Part shown: positions 21,301 through 36,300 of the stretch, one piece after another
How positions within the stretch are numbered: the stretch's first letter is position 1
Layout: every line of letters starts with the position of its first letter
Source of the DNA: an uncultured Anaeroplasmataceae bacterium
GTDB taxonomy: Bacteria > Bacillota_I > Bacilli_A > Acholeplasmatales > Anaeroplasmataceae
NCBI GenBank assembly: GCA_949840955.1
Contig: CATKXV010000008.1
Coordinates: forward strand, 1-64,000
DNA length: 64,000 nt
Reading direction: 5' to 3'
Position numbers and translations under genes: made by a program
The notes under the pieces: model-generated
Databases searched by the model: none
Told to the model about the DNA's origin: nothing
What the model saw: the letters and a program-made list of their open reading frames with translations, nothing else

Positions 21301-24300
21301 TAATTCTGATGTTACAGAGGCTTATTTCTTGGCGGACAACCAAATAGAATTTGGTATTTCCGTATTCCAAAATTCTAAAATTGCGGTAGCAGAATTTGTT
21401 TATATTGATACATTCACGGAAAATATTTTCGATAATTGTAAATATTTAACAAATGTTACTGTATATGAGAATGGCGTAAAAATAGAGGATCATACCCTAT
21501 CTAGCCATGTTAGAAGAATTGAGACTCATGCCTTTAGAGATACTCCATTATTAGAGGAATTGAAATTAAATGATGAATTGGAATTCATTGGAACAGAAGC
21601 CTTCCAAAGAACAGGACTAAAAACAGTTCGTATTCCTTCCTCTTTAACTGGAACTGACACAAGCCTTCATTTGGGGACAGATGTATTTGAATCCTCTACC
21701 GCATTACAGCTTGTTACATTTGCTTATGGCACAGTAATTATCCGTGATGGAATGTTTAAAAACTGTACTTCATTATCCGAATTACAATTCTATGATTATG
21801 AGGGAAATGAAAGTGATGTAACAGCAACCGCTGAAGAGGGTGTTTATGAGGTAACGTTTAAACAGGATTTAGTAAATTCTGGAGATATTATTCCTTTAAC
21901 AAAGAATGTTTTTGCAACTACGGTAACAAGAGTAGAGCAATATGCCTTCTATAATTGTCCACTAAATGGTATGAAGGATGGCGCTTACACAGATACAATT
22001 CATACGGTAGTATTTACAAATTCATTGGCTTATTTAGGCGATTATGCATTTGCCCATTCTGATATTGAAAGTATTGTTATACCTTCTAGCTTAAAGCAAA
22101 CCAATATTGGTTCTTGTGTATTTGCATATTGTGATAAATTAAAGAATATTGTCTTTGAAAATGAAGGTTTAGGAGACAAGATGTTTATCGATTGTACAGG
22201 CTTGACCTCTTTAATCTTACCTTCAGGAGTTACAACAATTGGTTCTTATGCGTTCCAAAACTGTACATCATTAGAAACGGTTGTTATTCCAAAGGATGTA
22301 TTATTCATTGACGAAGGTGCTTTTGCTAACTGTATTAAAATTAAAGAGCTTACCCTACCATTTATAGGTAGTGAACGTGGTAGTACAGGAATAGAGGGTC
22401 TATTTGGTTGGATTTTTGGTAGAGAAGAAGTTGAAGGAATTGATCCAACAAAGCAATGCTATGGAACATTAGAAACAGAATTTGTTTTAAATTATATTCC
22501 AGAGACCATCAGTAAAATCACAATTACAGATGAAACGCTAGTAAGCTTTGGTGCCTTCTATAACTGTATCTTAGAATACATTAAGCTTCCAGATGTTTCA
22601 GATGAGAATGCAAATTTAGATAATGTAAATCAGTTGATTCGTATTGGAGATTATGCCTTCTATAACTGTATTAATCTAGATACTGCTTTAATCCCAAGTC
22701 AAATTACGGAAATTGGAAACTATGCTTTTGCATATTGTAAGAATGTCGTAAATCTTGCTTTACCAGAGGGTGTTGAGGAATTAGGAAACTATGCCTTCTA
22801 TCATAGTGAATCCTTACCTACCATTACGGTTCCATCTTCTGTGAATAAGGATTTAATTGGCTCTCATGTATTTGCATATTGTACATCCTTACATACTTTA
22901 TATCTTGAAAATGACGCTTTAGGTGTTAAGATGTTTAGTAATTGTATCAGCTTAATTTCTGTAGTTATTCCAGAAGGTGTATCTACCATTGAGACTGCTA
23001 CATTTGAAAATTGTACAAGCCTAAGATATGTTGCGATACCAGAAACAGTAACATTAATACAGGATGCAGCCTTTAAGCAATGTGCTTCCTTGGAAACTTT
23101 GATTTTACCATTTATTGGTCGTGAGCGCGGGAATACTGGCGCTGAAACGGATTTATTCGGTTGGATCTTTGGTGTAATTACAGAACCAGGAGCAAGCTTT
23201 GCTGGAGCTCAGCAGGTAGATCAATATTTCTATTATGTAGGAAGAAATGACTACAGAAATAAATATCGTAAGGTGTTTGTTCCATCTACATTAAAAGAAG
23301 TATATATTACAGATGAAGATGTTATCGGCTATGGTGCATTCTCTAATATGTCTATGCTAAAGAACATCGTTATTTCTAAGGATTTATCCTTCTATGACGA
23401 TCCAAATATGATCTTTGATATTGAATACGATGAGGATCAAAATATTGTAGGATGTACCTTACCAACTCAAAACAGTGATGTTATCAATGGCATGAATATT
23501 TATAAGGATAATACCTTTGTTATTCCTCAGCAGGATATACCTTTAGATGAGGTTGTATCCTTAGGCGATATGATGGATTTCTATAGCCTATATATTGATG
23601 ATAGCATTGAAAATATGTATGATCATGCCTTTAGTAATGTAAATGGTATTTTAAATGGTTATTTAGGAATGACAAATATTTCTAATGCTCGATTTGCGTT
23701 TAACGATTGTACAGGCTTACAATATTGTTATTTCCCGAATGCTGTAGGAACACAGGCTGACAATATGTTTGCTTATTGTACAAATCTTGAGCGTGTTATC
23801 ATTCCTGATTCCCTAACGGTGCTAGGTGAGGCTGCATATCGTTGGTGTTTGAATATTAAATATTTCCAAACGCCTTATGTTGGACGTGCAGATACGGCTT
23901 TAGTTGATGGAAAAAAATATCAAAATACAATAGGATATCATTTCTACGATAATGAATATTATTATGGTACAGATACTCGATACTATAATAGAGCTAATTC
24001 AAGTTATTGTAAGTATAATCAGACCTATGATAATAATGGATGGGGATGGTATCGTTATGTACCAATAGATTTCAAATTGGTTGTTACTCAAGATACTAGA
24101 GTTGATTTTTCATCCTTAGCTAATATAGAATCGTCTTTAAAGGAAGTCTATTTATCAGATAAGACAAATTATATTGGCCAAAATGCATTTACTAGATCTG
24201 CTGGTATTAAGAAAATTGGTATTTGGGATACTACAAATCTTAATATCATAGAAGTGAATGATGGAGAAGCTAGATTTACGAACAACCTTAAGAGAGTTGA

Positions 24301-27300
24301 ATTCCTAGCCTTTGCAGGTCTACATTTAATTACAGATATTGTTATTCCAAATAGTGTAACTTATATCGGAATGGATGCCTTTGTGAATACGGGCTTAGTG
24401 AAGCTAACAATTCCATTTATTGGTGTTAGTAGAGATCCACAAAGTGTGTCCACAGGAGCTAAGGGCTTAAATGCTACCCTTGGATGGTATTTTAACATCG
24501 ATCATAACGATTATTATACTCGAAATGATCTTTGGGGTGGAAAATATATCGATTATCCAATAAATGATGAAAAAGTTCATAATAGCTATTCTCCTGATAA
24601 GAGAGTATATGTTCCTGTAAACTTGAGAACGGTTATTGTTACGGATACTACCATCGTTGGAAAAGATGCTTTCCGCAATATGAATATGATTCAAAACATC
24701 ATCTTACCATTTGGCATAGATAATGAGGCAAACAATGAATTGGGTATGCCAGATATCTATGGAACAGATGAAGTAGAGTTTGGTAGCCATTCCATTATCT
24801 CTATTGGAGATCAAGCCTTTGATGGTACGGATTTAAGAGAAATGTATTTACCAAATACAGTAGAAATCATTGGGGAGAGTGCGTTTAAAAATAACAAGAA
24901 TCTAACTCGATTTGTTTCAAATAGCGCTGCAATCAATAAATCTATGTTCTATGGTTGCTCCAAATTAAAAGAAGTTATCATGGATTATATTACAGAAATT
25001 CCTGATTATGCTTTCTATGAATGTGATCAATTAGAGGAAATTCATTTAACTAAGGATGGCAACAGAAATATATTTGTTGATCAAATAACATCTATTGGAA
25101 ATTATGCCTTCTATGGTGCCGATAAGTTTACTTATCCATTAGATAGTGAAACAGCTAAGGCTAGCTTAATTACGATGATTGGCTACTATGCCTTCTCAAC
25201 TATTGCCCAAATTGGCGTTGGAAATGATGATCAAATCATTTATCTTCCTCGTGGACTGGTTAGTCTAGGAGAAGGAGCCTTCTATAATACACCAAATATT
25301 GTTGAGTTCTATATGTATGATAAGGTAACTCAAATGCCTTATGAGCATACATATTCTGCTACTTCAACAGAATATAAGGGTATTTTAGAAAATGTAAGTC
25401 GTCTAAGAATATTCGATAGCAAGAGTGCTATTCTTATGGAAAGAATGTGTATGAATGATACGAACTTAGAAACAGCACTCCTTCCATATGTAGAAATCAT
25501 TAAGGCCTATGCGTTCTATAACTGTCAAAAATTAATTGTTGCTACAATATCATCTGCAACGGTTATTGAGGACTATGCTTACTATCATAATACCTCCTTA
25601 AAAGAATTTACATTGGGTGCTTATGTTGGTGGTGTTTTAGATACTGAGGTTACAGTTTTTGATACATTAATCACATCCATTGGCAACTATGCCTTTGATG
25701 GGGATACTGTCCTTCTTTATCCATATAAGACTCCAGAAGCTAGTACAGTAAAAACTACATTTATTGGTGAGGCTGCTTTCCGTGATTGTAAATATATGGC
25801 TGGCTCTAAAAAGACCGTTACAATGGTAGAAGAGAATGAAGTAGTATCATATCAATCCTTAGGCAAAGCAGATGTAATTTTACCAAGAACTCTAGAAACC
25901 TTAGGAAATTACGCCTTTATGAATGATATTAACATTCGTATGGTTAAAACTCCAGAAGCTTTAACAACGATTGGAAAATATGTATTTAGAAATTGTACAG
26001 ATATTGTTGAAATAACCATGCTGGGAGAAAAATCTGGTGTTGGTATGTTTAGAGGCGATACGGGTCTTGTAAATGAGGATGGCACATTCATTTCTATTGA
26101 ATATTTAACAAATATTGCAGATGAAATGTTTGCAGAATGCTCTAAGATTAAGAATTTATTTATACCAAAAGCAAACCCAGAAACTGGTGCTAAGGGAATT
26201 GAGACAATTGGGGACTTTGCTTTCTTTGGCTGTAAGGCTCTAATCAATGACTTTGGTACAGATGAGTATGCCAATACAATCTATGTTCCTGGTACAGCAG
26301 TTTCTATTGGAAGCTTAGCCTTCTATGGAAATGAATCTATTGAGAATATCCTGATTGAGGATCACTCCTTAGAAACTATGGGTATATCTACATTTGCAGC
26401 ATGCTTTAGCTTAAAAACGTTAACGATTCCATTTATTGGCTATAGAAAAGGGGATCAGACTGCTACAAGTCCATATTATTTATCCTTCCCATATAATATG
26501 AATTCTGTAGATTCTAGTACAGGAAAATATAGAACAAGTACGAATTATTATGCAACTATGTCATTCCATTTCTATTTATATGATGGAAATTATCTAAACT
26601 ATAACAATAACTCTAAAACATATTATGCAGATTCTACATCCTATGTGGATTATTGTTATGTACCTTATTCATTAGAAGAAATTAACATAACAAATGAAGA
26701 ATTAATTGCAAATTATGCCTTCCAGTATTTCTGGAATGTCAAGAGAATTACGATAAATGAGGGTGTTAAAAGTATTGGTGTTGGCTCCTTCCAAAATTGC
26801 TATAACTTAGTTTCAAGCCAAGCAGAGGATTTGTCTATGTTTACAATTCCATCTACTGTAGAAACAATTGCGGATTCAGCATTTTATCGATGCTTCTCCT
26901 TTGTAAATGTAGTAATTCCTAATACAATAAAGAGCATTGGCTCAAATGCCTTTGGTGCTTGTGATAATTTAGAGACAATAGAAGCACCATTTATTGGAAA
27001 TACAAGAAATCAAAATACGAAAGCAAATAACGTATTGGGATTCTGGTTCTATACGTCTACTCAAGGCAGTAATGTAGGTGTACCTGGAAATGCAACATTA
27101 CAAGGATATACTTACAGATATTATATTAATGATTCAGTATTTGAGGAATTGACTCGTGGTACGGAATATTATGTATATCAACCTACAGCTTTGGCTAATA
27201 ATGAGATGACAGAAAAAGTATTCTCAACGTTAAACACGCATTATGGGAATAATAATCTACCAAAGGATGTATATAAGGAAGTAGAAATGGTTTATAGAAA

Positions 27301-30300
27301 TCCTGCATGGGAGCCATCTAAGGCACAAAGCCGTGCAATTCCTACTTCATTAAGATCTGTAACGGTTACAGATGTAGATACCATTTATTTAGGTGCATTT
27401 GCTGAAACTAAAATTGCTGAAATTCATTTAGATACAGCACCAAATTTAAAGACAATTGGGGACTTTGCATTCTATAAGGCAACCTTTGGTTTAACTCCAG
27501 ATGCTACAAATCAATTTACAGATATTCAGGGCCAAACAGTAGAAGGATATGATTTGGTGATTCCAAATACAGTTACCACCTTAGGTCGCTATGTAACAAA
27601 GGGCTCCTATGTTGGTTCTTTAAGTGTACCTGAAAGTGTTACAAGCATTGGTGAGTTTGCGTTCGAGGATACAGAATATCTAAAGACGGTTACCTATGCA
27701 TCAAATGCAATGAATCATTATGCATTTAGAAGCTGTGATCGCTTAGAACGCTTCGATCAAACAGAAACGAGTGAAATACAAATTATTCATTCCTATGCAT
27801 TCTATAATAACTACAAGTTAAAATACTTTAATGCAACTGAGGATGAAATTGCAAGAGAAAAGACGATTATTCGAATTAAAGGCTCTACCTTTGAGGTTCA
27901 GGATTATGCTTTCTCCTTTACTCCATATGATGTATCTACAACAACTAGAGAAATAACACCGATATCAAGGGTGGTTGTTGAGGATAGCACAACCTATCAA
28001 TTTGGACAAAGTGTTTTTGCATATCAAATTGGTGTTACAAGTGTCGATTTAAGATGCGAAGAGCTGGGTATATATATGTTTAAGGATTGCTTTAATCTTG
28101 CTGGTGTACAAATTCCAATTACAGCAACCATTATACCTGTTGGTGCATTCTATCAATGCTATCGATTAGGTAAGGTTCATACTGCTGGGGATAATTTGTT
28201 AGCTGGTCTTGATCCAGAGGATTTCTTAATCTATAATCCTAAGACTCAAACCTATGAACCATTTGATTATTTTGATCGTGGATTCTCTGTTAGAGGCTGT
28301 GGCGATCTTGAGATTATTGATGAATATGCATTCTATAATTGTAGATTTAATATCCTAGATTTACACAATTATCTTGCAGATGATCATAGTAAGGACTCTA
28401 TTCGTGAAATTGGTGTTCATGCTTATTTAGAAAATGATGATATGACAGATGCATATCTACCATCCTCTTTATATATCATTCACGAAAGAGCATTCTTTGG
28501 TTTGGATGATTTAACCATATTAGACTTACCTATTCAATTACGTGAAATTGGGGATTATGCTTTTGCAAATTGCCCTAATCTTGAAGGAAGTTCTTTTGGA
28601 ATGGATGCCACAGAGGCTGGTCCTTTGATCCTGCCTAAAAACTTAGGTACTGCCTTCCCTGAGGGCTCTGGCTTTGAGGATAGAAATGGCGATGGTATTG
28701 GTCGTGTTGGTGTTTATATCTTTGCAAATTGTCCAAAGATAACGGATGTAATTATTAACGGACCTAAGATTGGTAATTATATGTTCTATAATGATGAGGG
28801 CTTAGAGACCGTTCATGCCAATGGAGCATTAGAATATATCAATCAAGGTGCATTTGATCATTGTACAAGTTTAGTTAAGATGAGCTATTCTGTATATGAT
28901 GAGCTTGGTGCTCTTACGAAAACAGTAGATGAGGATAATTTCTTATACATCCCTGAAACAGTTACTCGTGTTGAATCTTATGCATTTAACTATTGTAATT
29001 CATTATTAAATGTAGTATTACCTGAAGCAATTAGTACACAAGAGGGCTTAGATCCAGATGAGATTATGGGTGAATATGTATTTGCTTATAATACGAAGCT
29101 AGAATATGCTGAGGTTCGTGGAAACATATTAGGAAAATATATGTTTGCTTTTGATCCTGCCTTTGCAACGATTGAGATTTCAAATGAAACAGAGGTAATC
29201 CCTGATGGCTGCTTCTATTATTGTACAAATCTTTCTACCATGAGAAATCCAGATGATGAGGATGTCACAGTAGATCAGGACAATATTAAGGTTACCTTAC
29301 CATCTAGTGTTACAACGATTGGGTATGAATCCTTTAGATATTGTCATGGCATTAAGAGATTAGAAACACCTACATCATTAGAAACGGTTGGCGATTATGC
29401 CTTTGCCGATTGTGATTCCTTGGTTGAAGCAAATATTTTAGGTGGCTACTTAGGAGAATACATGTTCTACAGCAACTATGCTTTAGAAACAGTATACTTA
29501 GGTGATGTAGAGACAATCCCTGTGGGTGCCTTCTATCGTTGCTTTAGCTTAGTTCGAATGAACGATACAAATGAAGATGGTGTAGATGAGATTATCTTAC
29601 CAGAAACAGTAAAAGCAATCGATTCCTATGCCTTTGCGCTGAATAGAAGCTTTACGAATTTGGTTTTACCTAAAACGTTAGAGTATATTGGAAAAGGTGC
29701 ATTTACAGGATGTTCAAATATGAGAGATGCTACCCTTCCATTTATCGGTAGTGAACGTGGTAGTACAGAGCTTGAGGGCTTATTTAGTTGGATATTTGGC
29801 CCAAGTGTATTCTACAAAACAGAAGCAGAAGAAAATGATGAAACTATCTTCTATGGTGTGAACAATGTAGATGATCATAAGATTAATGATATTTATGAAA
29901 CTGTAAATGCCTTTGTTGAAGAGCATGAAAGAACATATGTATATGGTACAAGTGAATCCTTAATTCACTTTACTGAGGATAAGAAGAATTATGTCACAGG
30001 AAATTCTACAAGAACATATACATTATCTACCTATGATGAAGAGAATAATTATCGTGAATGGATTACTGTAGTTGCAACCATAGTTGAATCTACAGATCCA
30101 AGTGGTACAATCCAAGTTAAGGTTACATTTGTAGCGACAAAGCATGTAAGAGATGAAGATGATAGGAATATTATCCATAAGACAGATATTACAAATACTC
30201 CTGAGGATAGTAAGACATTTACATTCTCTCTTGCGAATGATTATGCTGATGTTATATCTTACTATAGCCCTACAAATAAGGTAACCTATAAATTACCTGC

Positions 30301-33300
30301 TCATTTGGAAACCATTACTATTTATGATGAAACTTTAGTAAGCTATGGTGCATTTGAAAATATAGATAGCTTAGAAAATGTAGTTTTAAATAGTACGGAT
30401 ACAAAAACAGAGAATAACACAGGAATTATAGAGATTCAGGATCGTGCCTTCTATAACAATCAAAATTTAAGAAATGTTTTAGTTTATAACGAAACAGGCT
30501 CTTATGATTTTGAAAATAGCTTAATTGAATTACCTAGAAATTTAATTACGATAGGCTCTAATATCTTTAGCTATGATAATTCCATTACAGGAAAAATTAT
30601 AACTCCAGAAACCTTAACCCAAATTGCTGATTATGCATTAAGTGATATTTATCATCATACTCAGCTTGAAGTCTTAGGTACACAGCTTGGTAGGTATATG
30701 TTTACAAGAAACTATAGCCTAGAGTCTGTTGATTTGGTGGGCGATGTTACAGAGATTTCTTTAGGTGCATTTGCAAACTGCTATAATCTTGCTCACTTTG
30801 ATGATATGGATGATATGACCTATAATTATCATTTCAAGCCATCCATAACGAAGATTGATTCCTATGCCTTTGCTTTAAATACAAAGATAGAAGCTTTATA
30901 TTTACCTGAAACGATTGAAATTGTTGAAGCAAATGCTTTTGCAGGTGCGAATAATATCAGAAGCTATTATGTTCCATTTATTGGTCAAACACGCTTTGAT
31001 GAAAATCGTGAAAGTGAAGCTTCCGTTTTAGGTTGGTTATTTGGAACAGAAGTATATTATAAATTTATGTTTGAGGAAGAAAATGCTCCTTCCTATGGTA
31101 GCTTTATTTATACTACTGAAGCAGATATCCTAGCTTATTTAAATCATTATGGTGCACGTATGGTGGATCTATATGGTGGAGAATATACGATTGATAGCTC
31201 TACAGAAGAAAATGGGGATATGGTATTTACCATTCACTTTACAAACTCCTTAGGAGATAAAGCGTATACCATAAGTCCGTCTACAGATATGGCTTCCATC
31301 GTTCAGGATGATAGTGAGGATTCTAGCAAGACATACCAATTACCAAACCATATTGAAAGTGTAACCGTTTATGATGATACAGTCATTGGCTATGGTGCCT
31401 TAATGAATCTTTCTGATTTAAGGGAGGTTAAGCTAGACCCTAAGATTGTTACGATTGATTCCTATGCCTTCTTTAACGATTATAGCATTGAGTATATTCA
31501 GGAGGTAGGAAACGAGGCTGTTAGTGGAAGTGCTATTCTTCCTACAGCTATAGAAGTTATTGGAGATTATGCATTTAGCTTAAATAATAGAGAGAGTGCA
31601 GCCATTTATGGTGGGTATGACTTTGATTTAGATAATCCAAGAGTAACTCGTTATATCAACACCATGACGAGCCTTGAATTACAGAATCCAACGACAATTG
31701 GTGAGGGTGCATTTATGTACTGGAAATCCTTAGATGATTTGGTTATTCCAGCAAGTGTAACCTCTATGGGAGATTGGGCATTCGCTTACAATGTGTCTTT
31801 AACCAATGTAAAGAATGATTCATTACTACTCAGCAGCTATATGTTCTCTCACAATAAAGTATTAGATACCTATAATAGTCCTGATGGAAGTCCTGTTATT
31901 TATATTCAGGATGAAAGCGAATATATTTATGGATATGATACAACAAATGTATTTGAATATTGTTATTCCTATCGACTACTTCCTAGTGGAGATAAGGCTG
32001 AATATGGTGTTAAAGCATTTGATGTGAATACGACCTATATTCCAAAATATATGTTCTATCAGGATAGAAGAATTACAGAATTGGATTTATCTGAATATGA
32101 AGCAATATATGATGGTGCATTTGCTAAGTGTGTTGAAATAACAGAAATTAATTTATGTAAGGACAATAGCTCTGATGATGTCTTAAAATATATTGGAAGC
32201 TTTGCTTTCCAAGAAACCAAGATTGAAAGCTTAATTTTCCCTAATACCTTAGAATATATTGGTCAGGGTGCAATCAAGGCTTGTGAATATTTGATTACAA
32301 CGACTATTCCATTTGTTGGATCACACGTTGGTGATTTCTTCCATCAGGATGATATTTTTGGTTGGATTTTTGGTACACACGATGTATTAAAGGTTCCAGG
32401 ATATAGTTCTGTTGTTCAAGCTATGGATCCTGAAAAGGTTGTAGAAGAAAAAGAAACCTCACTTATTTTAGGCCATAAGGATGAAAATGGCGAATATGAT
32501 CATTTCCATCCATCTGATCAAGGCTGGGGAAGCTTAGATACAACTGTGGATACAAACTGGATTCCTAGAAGATTAAAAGAAGTAATTATCATGTTAGAAA
32601 CGGTTATTGCTCGTGGTGCCTTCTCTAACTGTGTGGATATTGAGCATATTGTATTACCACAAAATACGATTAAAGAGGTATTAAATTATGCGTTCTTCAA
32701 TTGTGCAAGCCTAAAGGAAATGATTATTCCTGATGCGGTTCGTACCTTATTGCCTGAAACATTTAATTTATGTAGCTCTTTAGAATATTTAGAAATTCCA
32801 TTTATTGGTGTTTCACCAAGTGCTGATGGACCTGAAAGCTTATTTGGTGTAATCTTTGGAACAATTCCTTATGGAACAGGAAAAGATTATGTTGCTCAGC
32901 AGCAATATGATTTAAATGAAACGCCATTACAATATCATATTCCTAAGTCATTAAAGAGTGTAAAGATTACAGCAGTAACACAGAACAATGTTCCAGCTGC
33001 TGCCTTTGAAAATTGTCGTTATATTGAAAGAATAGAGCTAGGTGGCCAAATTCGTTATATTAACGAACGTGCTTTCCGCAACTGTTCTCGATTAGTATCC
33101 TTTAAGACTCATTATAATCCTGATGGCTATTTGATTGAAAATCCTGAGGGGGATGTAAGCCTACCTGATGCTATTATTGATAATGATTATGTACTTCCAA
33201 ATGAATTATCTATGATTACAGATGCTGCATCTGTAACAGGTAGATTACCAGATGCAATTTTATCCATTGCGAATAGAGCATTTGAAAATTGCTATACCTT

Positions 33301-36300
33301 ACCATACATGATTTTACCTTCAAGTCTTGAAAGAATTGATGATTTAGCCTTCCATAACATGTATACCTTGAAATCCTTATATGTTTTGAACAAGGTAATG
33401 ACTTTTGGAAAAGCGATTTTAAAGGGAACAAAGCATTTAGAAACCCTATCCATTCCATTTATTGGAGATACCTATCGTGATCCATCCATTGAGGAATTAG
33501 GCTATTTCTTTGGCTTCATTACAAAGGATATAAATGATTTCTATATCCATGATGAAAACTGGAATATTATTTATGGATATGATGAGGATCTACATCCATT
33601 TATTCAATTTGATGAAGAAGGATATGAGGCATTTAATAAGTTCAAATACTTCTATGATATTGTCAATGATCCAGAAGCTACAGTAGATGAGTATGGAGTA
33701 ATTTCTAAAGAGGGTGAAAACCTAAGAGCTTACTCTATTCCTAAATCTTTGAAAAATTTATATGTATATAATGCATATCGTATTCAAAAGAATGCATGTA
33801 TCAATTTTGAATATTTAGAGAATTTAGATTTATCTCAATCTAAGGATCTAGAGTTTATTGATGATTATGCCTTCTATCAAAACAAGCGTTTGATTCATAT
33901 ATATTTACCAGGAGATCGTTCTGGAGATGCTCAAAGTGATACGCCAGTGCATTCTGTATTGAACCGCATCGGTCATCATGCGTTTGAGCTTACCACAAAT
34001 CTTCAATGGGTAGATTTAGGTGCACAAGGCTTATTAACCAATATTGGTACCTATGCCTTTGCTGGTTCTCCAACGATAAAATCAACGTTACCTCATATCG
34101 AAATTCCAAGTGAGGTTACAATCATTGGGGATTATGCATTTGCCTATAATGGTTTAATCTACTTAGATTTAGATGATATCAAAAACGATCGATTTGGAAA
34201 TTATATGTTCTATGATAATGATGAATTAATCTATGTAGAAGTAAACAAAAATATGGAAATTATGGGTGACTTTGTCTTTGGCGATTGTGATATGCTGGGT
34301 AATCCTACAAGTGTAGTAGAAATTGCGGATGCAAATCCAACGGGTGGCAATCTGCTTGGTCACTTATATCTTGAACCAGGACTAGTTCTTATCGGAAATA
34401 GTATGTTTGAGCACTGTGATACCTTATATGAGGTAATTATTCCTGAAAGTGTTGCAGAAGGAACAGGTATGGTTGGTAGTAGAGCCTTTGCTGAAACTCA
34501 AGGCTTATACCAGGTGGAGATTAAGAACAAGATCATTGGTATTGAAATGTTCTATTTTGAGAAAACCAATTCCAGCCTAACTCATGCAATCCTAAATCCT
34601 GAAATTACAAATATTGGGCATTCTGCTTTCTATAATTGTAAAAAATTATTAAATGTAGATTTACCTACAAGTGATCAATTTACAACAATTGAACAATCTA
34701 CGTTCTATCATTGTGAGTCCTTCACAGAAATCACAATTCCTTATAATGTAGAGGTTATTTCTGATTCTGCCTTTGAAGGCTGCTTCAATGTAAATGAGGT
34801 AGATGGAAACAACGGTTTAACCTTTGTTGTTGATGAGAATAATTTCAGTCGATTGACGCGTATTGAATCTGATGCATTTAAGGATTTACAGCGTATTGTT
34901 CATCTATCTATTCCAGATTCCGTAGATTATATTGGAAATGCAGCCTTTGCTGGAGTTTCTATGCTAGAGGAATTATCTTTACCATTTGCTGGTAATGAGG
35001 TTGGAAATAGTAGAAGTGAGGAAGCGTTATTTGGATTTATCTTTGGTTCAAATCGTTATTTAAATAGTTATCGTGCAGAACAAAGAATATCTGCGAACTC
35101 CAATACCATTACGAAGTATTTACCTAAGGGATTAAGAGAGGTTACCTTAACATCTGAAGAGATTGTTGGCTATGGTGCATTTAATAACTGTGTATCCTTA
35201 CAGCATGTAAATCTTCCTACAGGTGGTACTTTAACTGAAATTGATTCCTATGCCTTCTCTGGCTGTACAGGCTTAGAGGAAATTGTTCTTCCAAGCAGTA
35301 TAGCAACGATTGGCTCTTATGCATTTGAAAACTGCTTTGAAATCAAAGAAATCATCTTCGAAGGAGATAGCTCCTTAGTGAATATTGGTGTTTACGCCTT
35401 CAAGAATTGTCGTGCAGTAAAATCATTTAAGCTGCCTGAATCCTTAAAAGAAGTAGAATATGCGATTATGAATGGTATGGAAAGCCTAGAGGAATTAACC
35501 ATTCCATTTGTTGGAGAGCGTATTGGTAATGACTACTTTGACTATGATGAAACCTATCGTGGTGAAGCTACATTTGGCTATCTATTTGGTTCAGCTATGG
35601 TTGAAAACTTTAGAAAGGTTCAATATGTAGATTATGATGAAATACCACTGAATATGGATAAGGTATTGGAGGAGTACACAGAGGAAACAGAAATTCATGA
35701 TGAGCTATTCTATGGTATTCCTGGTTTAACTACAGGTATCTATGATAATGCGAAAACCTTAGAATTTAATGGAAATATATCAACAGAAGCCAATGCGTTA
35801 AAGGTTGTTATAAAGCCAAACTCCAATATGCTGTTTGAGCTTACTGTTAAAGGAAATGGTAAATTCATGGTATTCGATGAAGAGGGAAATGAAGTAAAAC
35901 CTATGGGGATTAAGAAGGATCGAGAAAATGTAGATGAGATTCTTCTAACCAATACATATACAAATTATCGTTTCAGTCTTCATACAGGTACATATTACCT
36001 AGGAGTAGAGTCTGATTCCTTAGCTAGTATGAGCATAACAAAACTACTTACCAATCGATATCATGATTCATTCTCTACGGTAAATCCTCAATTTGTTACT
36101 CCAGAAATTGACTTAGAGTATTGGACTTTATCTACAAATTACGATACAGAGCGAAATTTCTTTAAAGCAAATCAAAAGATTAAGCCTAATGGATTAGAGC
36201 CAGCTTCAGAAGAATTTGAAATTTCTTATGGAGATACTAAGGTAATTAAGTCAAGTACAACATATGCTATTCCTTCAGAGGATGATTGTGTATCCATTTA

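Noticed and set aside
35205..35232. An LPTGG sequence resembling a sortase signal in the giant protein
   Set aside because: It lies deep inside the LRR array with no following hydrophobic segment or basic tail, so it is not a sorting signal.
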